Assembly: GCA_018398585.1 (NCBI GenBank)
Contig: JAGTTD010000014.1
Coordinates: 18,165,387 to 18,229,386 of the forward strand
Length of the DNA stretch: 64,000 nucleotides
Direction of reading: 5' to 3'
Origin: Simmondsia chinensis
Lineage: Eukaryota > Streptophyta > Magnoliopsida > Caryophyllales > Simmondsiaceae
Shown piece after piece: positions 21,411 through 31,899 of this stretch. The stretch's first letter is position 1; every line of letters begins with the position of its first letter. A program made the position numbers and the translations under genes. The notes under the pieces were generated by a model, which searched no databases, was not told where the DNA came from, and saw nothing but the letters and a program-made list of their open reading frames with translations.

Positions 21411-23643
21411 AAGGCATTGACCGGTATTGGAACACACAACACAATCCGGATCAAGGGAAAGGCAGGGAAGAGATCTATCATCATCCTTATTGATATTGGG
21501 AGCACCCATAGCTTCACGGACCCAAAGGTGGTTAAGAAAGTGGGTCATGAGGTGATCAAGACTCATCATCTAGCAGTGACAGTAGCGGATGGAAATTCAG
21601 TGATGACTCAAAACAAGTGCCATGGATTCCAATGGTTTATGCAAGATCGCAAGTTTGGTTATGATTTCAGGATCTTGCCTTTGGCAGGATGTGACATGGT
21701 GCTTGAGGTTGATTAGATGAGATCCTATAGCCCAGTTCTATTTAATTTTGCTAAGTTGACAGTTTCTTATGAGATTCAAGGTTCCAAGGTCACTTTGTAA
21801 GGAATGGCAGATCAAGCTCAATTGCAAATTATGAAAGGAAAAAAGTTGGAAAAAGGATTCAAGAAATGTGCTTACCAGTGGGTAGGATAGTTCTTTGCTA
21901 TATCACAAACTGAGGTTATGAAGATTGCCCAGCCTGAAGTGCAAGCAGTGATAAAGGAATTTGAGGATTTGTTTGAGCTGCCCATGGATTTACCTCCTAA
22001 GAGAAGTTTAGATCATGCTATCCCTCTTAAATCTAATGCAGAGCCAGTAAAGCTAAGAACATACAAGTACCCTCATGCTCAAAAGATAGAAATTGGGAAA
22101 CAAGTGGATGAATTGCTCAAGACAAGTTTCATAAGGCAAAGTCACAGTCCTTTCGCTTCTCCGGTCATTCTTGTCAAGAAAAAGGATGGTACGGCAAGAA
22201 TGTGTATTGATTACAGGCAGCTCAACTCGATGGCAGTGAAGGACAAATTTCCCATACCAGTTATAGATGACTTGCTTGATGAGTTACATGGAGCACAAGT
22301 GTTTTTTAAGCTTGATCTAAGGCAGGGCTATCACCAAATCAAAGTAATGGAGCAAGATGTGTACAAAACCGCATTCAGAACACATCTTGGGCACTTTGAG
22401 TTTGTATTATGCCATTTGGATTGACCAATGCTCCAACTACCTTCCAGGCCCTCATGAATGATGTCTTCAAACAATTCTTAAGGAAGTTTTTGCTGGTGTT
22501 TTTTGATAACATCCTAATTTACAGAGCCTCCTTTGAAGAACATTTGAAGCACTTGAGGAAAGTGTTGGTAGTCATGCTCAAGCACAAGCTGTATGAAAAA
22601 TTGGCCAAATGTTCCTTTTCACAGACTCATTTAGAGCATCTAGGCCATGTGATATCCTCAGAGGGAGTTTCTACTGATCCTTCAAAGTCCAAGCAATGAA
22701 AGATTGGCCTATTCCAGTGACCTTGAAGCAACTGAGAGGAGTTTTGGGCTTGATTAGATATTACCATAAGTTTGTGGCTAAGTATGGAGCTATAGCCAAG
22801 CCTCTAACATATTTATTGAAAAAATATGCCTTCAAGTGGTCGGATGAAGCTCAACTGGCATTTGAGACTTTGAAATCTGCAATGCGTAAGCACCTGTGTT
22901 AGCTATGCCTGACTTCACTTTGGGATTCATATTAAAGACTGATGCTTGTGGAAATGGAATTGGGGCAGTGTTGTCTCAAAGAGGTAGACCTATAGCTTAT
23001 CTCAGCCAAGCTTTAAGTCCTAAACATCAAACACTATCCACATATGAAAATAAGCATCTTGCTATCTTACTTGTTGTGAAGAAATGGAGATATTACTTAG
23101 ATGGACACCATTTTATAATCAAGACTTATCACCAAAGCCTAAAACATTTCTTAGAACATAAAATTTTCACGAGGATTCACAGAAAAGGGCTAATGAAGAT
23201 GTTGGGTCTTGATTATGACATCGAGTACAAGAAGGGAAAGGAGAACGCTGCGGCTAATGCTCTGTCACGCAGATTGGAGGACTGTGAACAAGGCTCTTGT
23301 GGGGCACTTTCGGTGATTGTACCTGCTTGGATTGAAGAGGTACATCAGTTCTATGTGGATGATCCTTTTGCATAAGAATGCACAGCAGTTTTCAGCATTG
23401 GGAAGGCAAACAACTTAGCTTATGGAGCAGAAGTTACAATGGCTAAAGGCATTATTAGACTCAAGGGGAAGCTGTACATTAGAACTTCACTGATCTCAGA
23501 CACCAAGTTATTAGTGCTTCACATGATTTAGCATGGGGAGGCCATTTAGAAGTGGAAGGAACATATCAAAGGCTCAAAGCTCATTTCGGTTGGCCAGGAT
23601 TGAAGAAGGCAGTGACAGATTTCGTGCAAAGTTGTGAAGTATG
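21411..23643 (+). pseudogene. Element D pol, first part: protease, RT, RNase H, integrase zinc finger
   Basis: 21417-21716 is protease: LIDIGSTHSFTD keeps the Asp but has Ile for the usual Thr/Ser. A Trp-to-TAG stop follows. 21918-22424 is RT ([33 protein letters not shown]). A frameshift at about 22410 leads into [18 protein letters not shown]; the catalytic box reads FFDNILIY, so the second Asp is lost. 22696-22900 is the connection. 22896-23375 is RNase H ([24 protein letters not shown]). 23515-23643 is the integrase HHCC finger (WGGHLEVEGTYQRLK, then SCEVC). Element F interrupts the codon for the last cysteine. Confidence 0.88.
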
Positions 23644-23984
23644 TGTTAAGATCTAGATTGAATCTTGATCTTAACTTAAGTGGAAAAGAGTAAGGGATGA
23701 GGAAGAATTGAAAGTAGATGAGGAAATAGAGAGATTAAGATGAGAAAAGAAGTTTATCTCAAGGAGAGAGGTAAATTTCATTGAATACCTCAAAATTACA
23801 TAAGATCACTCTATTTAAAGGTAAATTGAAACAAGCCATCAAAATCTCTTGCTTAAACTAGACTCCCGCCAAAAACACTACCGGAAGCCAAGCCTAACTA
23901 ACTTTGGCACCTAAATTGCTTAATTCAAACCCGGCTAAGACTTAAGTGTTTTATTACATCAAAATATCAAAGGAAAAAGTAACA
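23644..23984 (-). repeat. 3' LTR of element F (341 bp)
   Basis: On the minus strand TGTTACTTTTTCC...GATCTTAACA. It is followed on the internal side by the polypurine tract at 23985-23998 (minus GTAAGGGGAGGGGAT). Confidence 0.95.
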
Positions 23985-24012
23985 ATCCCCTCCCCTTACA
24001 ACATTCTTGTCC

Positions 24013-25432
24013 TCAAGAATGAAAAGAAGGAAATTGACTCAACAAAAACTTCTTTTCTTCCCAAGTAGAGAATGCTTCATCTAAGTTGCTCCAAGTAACT
24101 CGCAGCTGCTGAATTCTGCTACCAGTTGCTGCTGTTGATCCATCTTCGACTATTGTAGCAGGTTGTAACTTCATAAATCCATTGGTGCTTACATCTGGAG
24201 GTGTTAATGAAGATTTGTGACCAGTCTGGACCTGTCTTTTCAGAAGGGAAACATGAAAAACTGGGTGTATGTAAGAATCGGTTGGCAGTTCCAATTTGTA
24301 AGCAACCTTCCCAATTCTTTCCAACACCTTGTAAGGACCAAAAAATCTGGCACATAGCTTGACATTTTTCCTTACTGCTGCTGTGGATTGTCTATAGGGC
24401 TGCAATTTCAGATATACCATGTCTCCTACCACTAAGTTTCGATCAATTCTCTTCTTATCAGCATAGCACTTCATCCGGGACTGTGATTCAGTGAGATTGA
24501 GCTTCAGTTGATGTAAGACATGACCCCTTTGCTGCAACATATCAGCTGCTATAGTCCAATTAGACCCAACCCCTTGTAAACCAAAAGGAGAAGGAGGATC
24601 ATACCCATACAATGCCTTAAATGGTGAAATGCCCAAGGAAGTGTGAAAATGAGTATTATACCAATACTCAGCCAAGGAAAGCCATCTACCCCACACCTTG
24701 GGATGATTAAATACCATGCTCCTGAGGTATTGTTCAATGCATTGATTGACCCTCTCAGTTTGTCCATCGGTTTGAGGGTGGTATGAAGAACTCATAGCCA
24801 AGGTAGTGCCCAAAAGCCCAAACAATTCCTTCCAAAAGCAACTTGTGAAGAGTTTATCCCTATCAGAGACAATGGACTGAGGCAAACCATGAAGCTTGTA
24901 AATGTTGTCCAAGAATACATGAGCTAATTTCTCTGCAGTGACAGGCCGAGCCAAAGCAATGAAGTGTCCAAATTTGGTGAACCGATCCACCACAACCCAA
25001 ATCACCTGCTTTCCTTCTGACTTAGGTAATCCTTCAATAAAATCCATGCTTATGTGCTGCCATATGCCCTCAGGAACGGGAAGGGGCTGGAGTAATCCTT
25101 GGTATCTATGATCACCAAGCTTGGTTTGTTGACAAACCTCACAACCTTGCACCAGATTAGTCACTTCTTTCTTCATTCCCGACCAGCTAAAATGAAGCTT
25201 CAACCTCTGATAAGTCCCCTCTATGCCAGAGTGACCTCCCCATGAAGAATCGTGAGCTGAATTGATGATCTGGTGCCTGAGATCAGTGGAGCTACCAATA
25301 TACAATTTCCCGTGAATTATGATAATTCCTCGGGTAACAGATGTTCCAGTAACCAGATTGTCAGCTCTACCCATGCTAGCAGCAGCTATACATTCCTGAG
25401 CAAAGGAATCATTCTTCCTAGGACTGATTTAA
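24013..25432 (-). pseudogene. Element F integrase with chromodomain-like C-terminus
   Basis: An open frame of 453 codons (24013-25374), plus a few codons upstream after a frameshift. HHCC finger: HDSSWGGHSGIEGTYQRLK...CEVCQQTK. Catalytic core: SMDFIEGLP, VSDRDKLF and NQCIEQYLRS hold the Asp, Asp and Glu expected of a DDE integrase, so the triad looks intact. C-terminal domain: VGDMVYLKLQPYRQ, FFGPYKVLERIGKVAYKLEL, HPVFHVSLLKR. The last ~35 residues (RVTWSNLDEAFSTWEEKKF) resemble a short chromodomain, which in chromoviruses can steer insertion to marked chromatin. Of all pol modules in the window this is the best preserved. Confidence 0.92.
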
Positions 25433-27499
25433 TTCTTCCATCCAAGCAGGCGAAATCAAGGAAATAGCACCAAGGGAACCCTGCTCATGGCCCTCAAACT
25501 TGCGTGACAGTGCATCCGCAGCCCAGTTCTCCTTGCCTTTTCTGTACTCTATATCATAGTTCAGCCCCAACATCTTCAACAACCCTTTCCTCTGTATCCT
25601 TGTGACAATCTTTTGCTCCAACAAGTGCTTAAGACTTTAGTGATCAGTCTTAATGATGAAGTGGTGCCCATCTAAGTAATGTCTCCACTTTTCAACCGCA
25701 AGTAATATGGCAAGGTACTCTTTCTCATATGTGGAAAGAGCTTGATATTTTGCACTTAACGCTTGACTAAGGAAAGCTATGGGCCTCCCCCCTTGCGAAA
25801 GAACTGCTCCAATCCCACTTCCACTGGCATCTGTCTCCAAAATGAAACTTGAAGAGAAATCTGGCATAGCTAGAACTGGTGCATGGCACATCGCAGATTT
25901 GAGGACATCAAAGGATCTTTGAGCATCTTCCAACCCTTTGAAGGAGTCCTTTTTAAGGAAATCTGTTAGGGGCTTATCTAAGGCACCATATCTATCCATG
26001 AACTTGCAGTAGTAGCCAGTTAACCCCAAAAACCCCCTTAATTGCTTCAATGAGACCGGAACAGCCCACTCTTTCATAGCTTGGACCTTTGAAGGATCAG
26101 TGGCAACTCCATCAGCAGAGATCACATGGCCTAGGTATTCTAGATGTGTTTGGGCAAATGAACACTTGGATAGCTTAGCAAACAATTTATGCTTACGCAT
26201 GAGCAAAAATACCTCTCTCAAATGTTTCAAATGTTCCTCAAAGGTTGCACTGTAAATGAGGATGTCATCGAAGAAGACCAATTCAAATTTCCTAAGAAAT
26301 TGTTTGAAAGTATCATTCATGAGAGCCTGGAATGTAGCAAGTGCATTGGTCAAGCCAAATGGCATAACCAGAAACTCAAAATGTCCATGATGGGTCCGGA
26401 AGGCAGTCTTATACACATCAGGCTCACTAACTCTGATCTGATGGTAACCTTGTCGAAGTTCCAGCTTGGAGAAGACTTGAGCCCCATACAATTCATCCAA
26501 CTAGTCATTTATAACTGGTATAGGGAACTTGTCCTTCACAGTCATAGAGTTAAGTTGCCTATAATCGATACACATGCTTGCTGTACCATCTTTCTTCTTC
26601 ACAAGTATGACCGGGGGAGCAAATGGACTATGACTAACTTGTATGAAGTTAGTCTTAAGCAATTCATCTACTTGTTTCTCTATTTCAATTCTGTGAGCAT
26701 GAGGATGTCTATAGGGTCTGATCTTCACAGGTTCTGCCCCTTCCTTGAGAGAAATCTCATGATCGAAACTCCTTTTAGGAGGCAATGGCTTAGGCACTTC
26801 GAAAACATCTTCAAATTCAGCTACCAGGTTCTGCACTTCAGGTTCTGTGATGGCAGTTAGTTCTACTGATGCAACGGGAAACAATTGGCCAACCCATTGA
26901 TAAGCACACCCTTGAAGACCCTTCTTGAGCTTACTACCTTTAATGACTTGCAAATGAGCTGGTTCAGCAATCCCTTGCAGTGTAACTTTGGATCCTTGAA
27001 CATCAAATGATACTGAGAGGTTTGCATAATCAAACAATACCGGGCTATAGGATCTCATCCAATCCACCCCAAGCACCATGTCACGCCCTCTCAAAGGAAG
27101 GATTCTAAAGTCGTAGCTGAACTTACGGTCTTGCATCAGCCAAGAGAATCCTTGGCATTTGTTCTGGGTGGTCACTGTCTTCCCATCAGCAATTGTAACT
27201 GTAAGCGGGTGAGTTTTGATCACCTCATGCCCCACTTTCTTGACCACCTTGGGATCTATGAAACTATGAGTGCTCCCACTATTCATGAGAATGATAATGG
27301 ATCTCTTACCAGCTGTTCCTCTAATCCGGATTGCACTATGAGCCCCATTGCCAGTGAGAGCCTTAACAGAAATCTCAATCGCAGCATCATCTAGACTTTG
27401 CACACTTTCCTGATCAGACTCAGTATCCTCATCCACAATTTCCACTTCATCAAGGTGTTCATCAGCATTAGTACCTTCCACAGCCATGAGGAACTTGGG
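25418..27499 (-). pseudogene. Element F protease, reverse transcriptase and RNase H
   Basis: Near 27283 the protease motif reads [10 protein letters not shown]; Asn replaces the catalytic Asp, so protease should be dead. RT spans about 26850-25990 ([19 protein letters not shown], a TAG near 26500 in place of a Leu codon, [40 protein letters not shown] with both catalytic Asp). RNase H follows at about 25850-25560 ([31 protein letters not shown]), with a Gln-to-TAA stop at 25634-25636 before SLKHLLEQK. After ADALSRKF a stop and frameshift separate it from integrase. Confidence 0.9.
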
Positions 27500-28846
27500 A
27501 TTACACTTGTGACCAAATTGATAAGGCTGATTACAACGAAAGCACAACTTCTGCTGCGGTTTGTCCTCTCCCCTGTTGGATCTGTTTCTGCTCGAATTCT
27601 GCTGAAATCTAGAGGTACTTCCACGAGATCTAGAAGTTTCACCTGCTGTTATGACCGTGGTCTCATAGAGTTTTGCTTTAGAAAATGCTGTGGACAAATC
27701 AATTGGATCAACAGCCTTAACTAAGTTCTTTAACTTAGGCTTCAATCCACTTATGAAAGCTGACACATAGTAGGATTCAGATGCTTCTATTTTAGTCACA
27801 ATGCTAGCTCAAAGATTCTCAAACCTAGTCATGTACTCTTTGACAGTTGAATCTTGCTTCACTTTGTTAAATTTATCCACAATATCACTATCATCCTCAT
27901 CACTATATCGAACACATAAGGCCTTGGCAAATTCATACCAAGTAATGGAAGGTCTACTTCTAATCAAGCTATAAAACCACACTTCATGATCACCAAGCAA
28001 ATACACAGCCGCAATTTGCACTTTTTCTGATTCATTAATTTGATAAAAAAGGAAATAACGCTTACACCTTCTCAACCATGAATGAGGTTGCTTACCATCA
28101 AATGCATCGATCTGTACTCTTGGCTGTCTGTGATTGTTGCTTCGACTATTAGATGATTCCTCATTACTGCCAGATCGTGGATGTTGCCAAGAATCAGGAG
28201 GTCTGTCCAGCTGACCAGCACTGACCCCTTGATTTCTGAAAGTAGGATCCATTCCTGCTATTCGACCCTTTGCAACTTCAGTCCAGTTTGAATGTTAAGA
28301 TCGATCTTGCTCATTGCGCTCAGGTCTTTCAGGAATAACTGCCTCCTGAGACCCAACTGGAACTCCCTCATCACGAATTAATGTCTCAGCTCTCACAGAA
28401 GTACCAGCCTGAAGCATACTAGCTGGTATCAAAGGATCCGAAACCAATGGAGGATTAGGCCTCCTGAACTGCTCACGCATTTCAGCTAATTTCACATACA
28501 ACTGCTGTAATTCACGATCAAACCTCATTGCAATCTTCTCTTCCAGCTCTTATGTCTGTCGTGTGAGCAGATCAGATAATTTCAATTCGACCTGTTGAGA
28601 TCGTTGCTCCAATTTCTCCTCCCATTGCTGCTGAAACATCTGAATTGATTCCACTTACGACACCTTGAGTCGATCGATCATGTATCACTCCAAGCCTTAA
28701 ATTGATTCTCCAAAACATTCTTTGTAACCATCTCCTGACCTGCAGGATCATGGCCACCAATTACTTCAGACACTGGGGGTTTGGAAGCGGCTCTAGTAGC
28801 AGCTGATCTGGTGGTTACACCACCGGCCACTGCTATTTCGGCTAAC
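27500..28846 (-). pseudogene. Element F gag
   Basis: Starts near 28846 (MLAEIAVAGGVTTRSAATR), with the same GVTTRSAA motif as D. A Gln-rich middle (28295-28760) is broken by frameshift and stops. The Retrotrans_gag core lies at about 28150-27700 (QPRVQIDAFDGKQPHSWLR, ALCVRYSDEDDSDIVDKF, YMTRFENL, then a TGA at about 27806, then [15 protein letters not shown]). The knuckle [14 protein letters not shown] is at 27503-27544 (C-x2-C...GH-x-C form seen in plant chromoviruses). Confidence 0.88.
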
Positions 28847-28880
28847 ATTGCTTATTGCTACTGAATTTGGGAAGCCACAA

Positions 28881-28893
28881 GGCTCTGATACCA
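28881..28893 (-). other. Primer binding site of element F (initiator-Met tRNA type)
   Basis: The minus strand reads TGGTATCAGAGCC, a perfect match to the usual plant site, two bases from the LTR end. Confidence 0.93.
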
Positions 28894-28895
28894 AT

Positions 28896-29236
28896 TGTTA
28901 AGATCTAGTTTGAATCTTGATCTTAACTTAAGGGGAAAAGAGTAAGGGATGAGGAAGAATTGAAAGTAGATGAGGAAATAGAGAGATTAAGATGAGAAAA
29001 GAAGTTTATCTCAAGGAGATAGCTAAATTTCATTGAATACCTCAAAATTACATAAGATCACTCTATTTAAAGGTAAATTGAAACAAGCCATCAAAATCCC
29101 TTGCTTAAACTAGACTCCCGCCAAAAACACTACCGGAAGCCAAGCCTAACTAACTTTGGCGCCTAAATTGCTTAATTCAAACCCGGCTAAGACTTAAGTG
29201 TTTAATTACATCAAAATATCAAAGGAAAACATAACA
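28896..29236 (-). repeat. 5' LTR of element F (341 bp)
   Basis: On the minus strand TGTTATGTTTTCC...GATCTTAACA. Same length as the 3' LTR, with substitutions only. Confidence 0.95.
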
Positions 29237-30378
29237 GTATGTTAGCAAACTAAGCCTAGAGATCATAGATATCAAGGGCTTCTTCAACCCTTACCTGTTC
29301 TAGATGGTGTATGGCAAAACATAAGCATGGATTTCATTGAAGGATTGCCTAAATCAGAGGGAAAAGAGGTGATTGGGGCAGTAGTTGATCGGTTTACCAA
29401 GTTCAGCCACTTCCTTGCTTGAGCTCGACCAGTAACAGTTGAGAAATTGGCTCGTGTGTTCCTTGACAACATATATAAGCTACATGGGTTGCCTCAATCC
29501 ATAATTTCTGACAGAGACAAGCTCTTCACAAGTCATTTTTGGAAGGAGTTGTTCAGTTTGTTGGGAACTACCTTGGCTCTTGGCTCATCTTATCATCCAC
29601 AAATCGATGGCCAAACTGAAAGGGCCAATCAATACATTGAGCAACATCTTAGAAGTATGGTGTTTATCCATCCCAAGATGTGGGGAAGATGGCTATCATT
29701 GGCTGAGTATTGGTATCATTTTCATGCTTTTCTAGGAACTACTCCATTTAGAGTGTTGTATGGATATGATCCACCCTCCCCTTTGTTGTTACGAGGACTT
29801 ATTTCACATGTGACTGAGGTTACTGAATTAGTGCAGCAAAGGAAGCATCTAATGCAACTTTTGAAGGATAATCTTCATCAATCAGAAGCTCGGATGAAGC
29901 TGTATGCTGACCAAAAGAGAGTGGACAGAACTTTTGACGTGGGAGACATGGTTTATTTTAAATTGAAGCCTTATAGGCAGTCCACGGCTACTGTGAGGAA
30001 GAATGTGAAGCTTTGTACGAGGTTCTTTGGACCTTACAAAGTCTTGGAAAGGATTGGCAAAGTGGCATATAAGCTTGAGCTTCCACATAACTCATGTCTG
30101 CATCCTATTTTTCATGGTTCTCTTCTCAAAAAGTGGGTAAAGCAAGGCCAAAGTCTATCTTCATCACCTCCGAAGGTTGGTTCAAATAGCTCATTAACTC
30201 TGCAACCTGTAGCTGTCTGGGAGACCCGACAGATGCGAGCTGCTAACAAAAGCATACCAGAGGTTCGAGTGGCTTGGAGCAATTTGGATGACTCTTTCAC
30301 TATTTAGGAAGAAAGATATTTTTTGTTGAGCCAATTTCCTTCTTTTAATTCTTGAGGACAAGAATGTTTTCAAGGGAA
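29237..30378 (+). pseudogene. Element D pol, second part: integrase core and C-terminus
   Basis: Resumes after element F with the GTATG duplication: the Cys codon, then TAG in place of the Gln codon of CQQTK, then RDHRYQGLLQPLPV. The core has SMDFIEGLP, SDRDKLF and NQYIEQHLRS, so all three acidic residues are present. 29447-30307 is open for 286 codons and ends AWSNLDDSFTI followed by a stop where Trp is expected, in the chromodomain-like tail. GTTTTCAAGGGAA (30366-30378) is the polypurine tract. It aligns throughout with F integrase. Confidence 0.9.
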
Positions 30379-30743
30379 TGTCGATTGTGATTTAATAAGG
30401 CTTAGAGGTTTGATTTGTAATAGCTTGCATTGTGAGCTAGTAGTTTTGGCGCCAATTTAGGATTGAATGTTAGTTGTTTTGGTTGGTCAAGGTGAGTCAA
30501 TAGTGGCGGCTTTGTCTTTAAGGCAGGGCATTAGCTTGTCCAAATACATTGTATCTTGCTTCATATAAGTAGTTAGATCTTGTGTAATGAGAGGTCATTC
30601 AATGAAAAATCAACCTAATCTCTTTTGAGATCTTTCTCTCTCTCATCTAATTCTCTCTATATTTCTCATCTCCTTCACTTCTCTTCTCAACTAATCTCTC
30701 TCTTTCACAAGTTAAGCTTCAAGATTTATCTAGAGGTTTGGCA
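30379..30743 (+). repeat. 3' LTR of element D (365 bp)
   Basis: TGTCGATTGTGATTTAATAA...AGAGGTTTGGCA. It has a 20-bp stretch (TTGCTTCATATAAGTAGTTAG region, near 30555) missing from the 5' LTR. It is followed by ACATC and the rest of the A2 LTR. Confidence 0.88.
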
Positions 30744-31880
30744 ACATCTTTGACCTCAATCACTCACTGTTTTCGGAGAAATGGTTATGATATGCTTGTG
30801 TATCTGACTTTAGTTATACTGTGAGTTTTGCTTATGGTTCAATTAAGAAGATTTTGTTAAATATTTTTATGGATATTTTACATATATTTATGACGGGAAA
30901 TTAAAGGATATGGACCTAACTTAAGTGGCAGTAAAAGTGACAGAGCAGGGCCCACAGACACCTTTCCTTGTACACTTAAAAGTTAGGAACTGTGGTGCAG
31001 ACAAACCCAAGAGCTCAGCAGTCCACTTATAAGCCCGAGTCAATTAGGTGTTTAAGCCTGGCATCCTTGACTTATAATAACTTGAATGAGTTTAGGTTTG
31101 ACAAGATTAAGGTGGAACAAACCGTATTCAAGTCACTGGATCAGGACCAAAGCAATTAAGGGACAAGTCTTGGCCATCAAAGCCGTAATTAATGGCGAAC
31201 CTAAGTTCACTTGACGTATTTAACAGTGATAGTAGTGTTAAAACCAACGCAATCAAGGGACAGAGCTTGGCTGTCAAAGCCTTAACCTAAAGCCTTAAAT
31301 CTTAACTTATCGATTGTTGGGAATAGATTAACTGGAAAGTCATATCTAAAGCCTGAGAACTGTATTATAATAGAAGTAAGTAGAGTAATAATCTACGTTA
31401 TGCTACGCCTAGCTATGTTACGCTACTCCTAGGAAAATAGCACGAGTGTGCTATAAAAAAACCTTAAAGAAGTTTTTGTATTGAGTGTATGTGTACTACT
31501 TTGGACTGATGCAAAGTCTTTTATTTATAGAAAAATAAAATAACGGTTGCTCCTATTTTCGAGGCAACACCACCAACATCTAGCCACTAGGCTCCTGTTT
31601 TATGCGCATTCATTCTTCACCAACGTGTCGTGAGTTTTGGAGGGAAATCCTTGAACCCACGTCAGGATTTTTAGTAGAAGTTCCCTCTAGAAGGCCCACA
31701 TTCTCCTTAATTAAGCTTAAGCAGTAAGCAACTAAAATTGCTCTCCAAGTAACTCCCTTAAGATAGGAAACTACCGTTCCTGCAACTTTCTTGGCAGCCC
31801 CTCGAGCTTGAGTTTGTTTTACGCCTTCATCCTCCCTAATGGCTTTTTAAGCATTACTCTTAAGGACATAACATCCCTAG
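30744..31880 (-). repeat. A2 3' LTR, main piece, right of element D
   Basis: The reverse complement follows LTR A from the GTCAAAGA...CAGATACACC region back to the AGCTCAAGCTC region (about 31800). It includes the ~130-bp block lost from A's 3' LTR and TATAAATA-like sequence (minus strand, about 31520). The boundary with the internal region is blurred by divergence and could lie anywhere between about 31860 and 31910. Confidence 0.75.
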
Positions 31881-31899
31881 CTTGTCTTTCCTTGGGGGG

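Larger units (their letters stand above)
23644..29236 (-). mobile_element. Element F: young chromovirus-type Ty3/gypsy, minus strand, full-length
   Basis: Flanked by GTATG (23639-23643 and 29237-29241). The two LTRs are each 341 bp, with about nine differences by eye (about 2.6%), making it the youngest insertion with two LTRs here. The internal region (28895 down to 23985) has primer site, gag, protease, RT, RNase H, integrase with chromodomain-like end, and polypurine tract. A handful of stops and one frameshift break what is otherwise a continuous polyprotein. It is a close protein relative of D but with clearly different LTRs. Confidence 0.95.
19373..30743 (+). mobile_element. Element D: chromovirus-type Ty3/gypsy, full-length but dead, interrupted by F
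   Basis: Two short LTRs (19386-19730, 30379-30743) enclose gag, protease, RT, RNase H, integrase and a chromodomain-like tail. It is inserted in the A2 LTR: ACATC at 19368-19372 recurs at 30744-30748, which fits a target duplication, although the left end then carries 13 extra TAT-rich bases before the recognisable LTR start. Most stops are in codons expected to be Gln or Trp. Element F lies in its integrase. Protein similarity shows D and F belong to one family. Confidence 0.87.

Noticed and set aside
24119..24767. Additional minus-strand frames overlapping the F integrase
   Set aside because: Alternative frames of the integrase with no motif of their own.
26189..26860. 223-codon plus-strand open frame inside element F
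   Set aside because: It is the shadow of the well-supported minus-strand reverse transcriptase.
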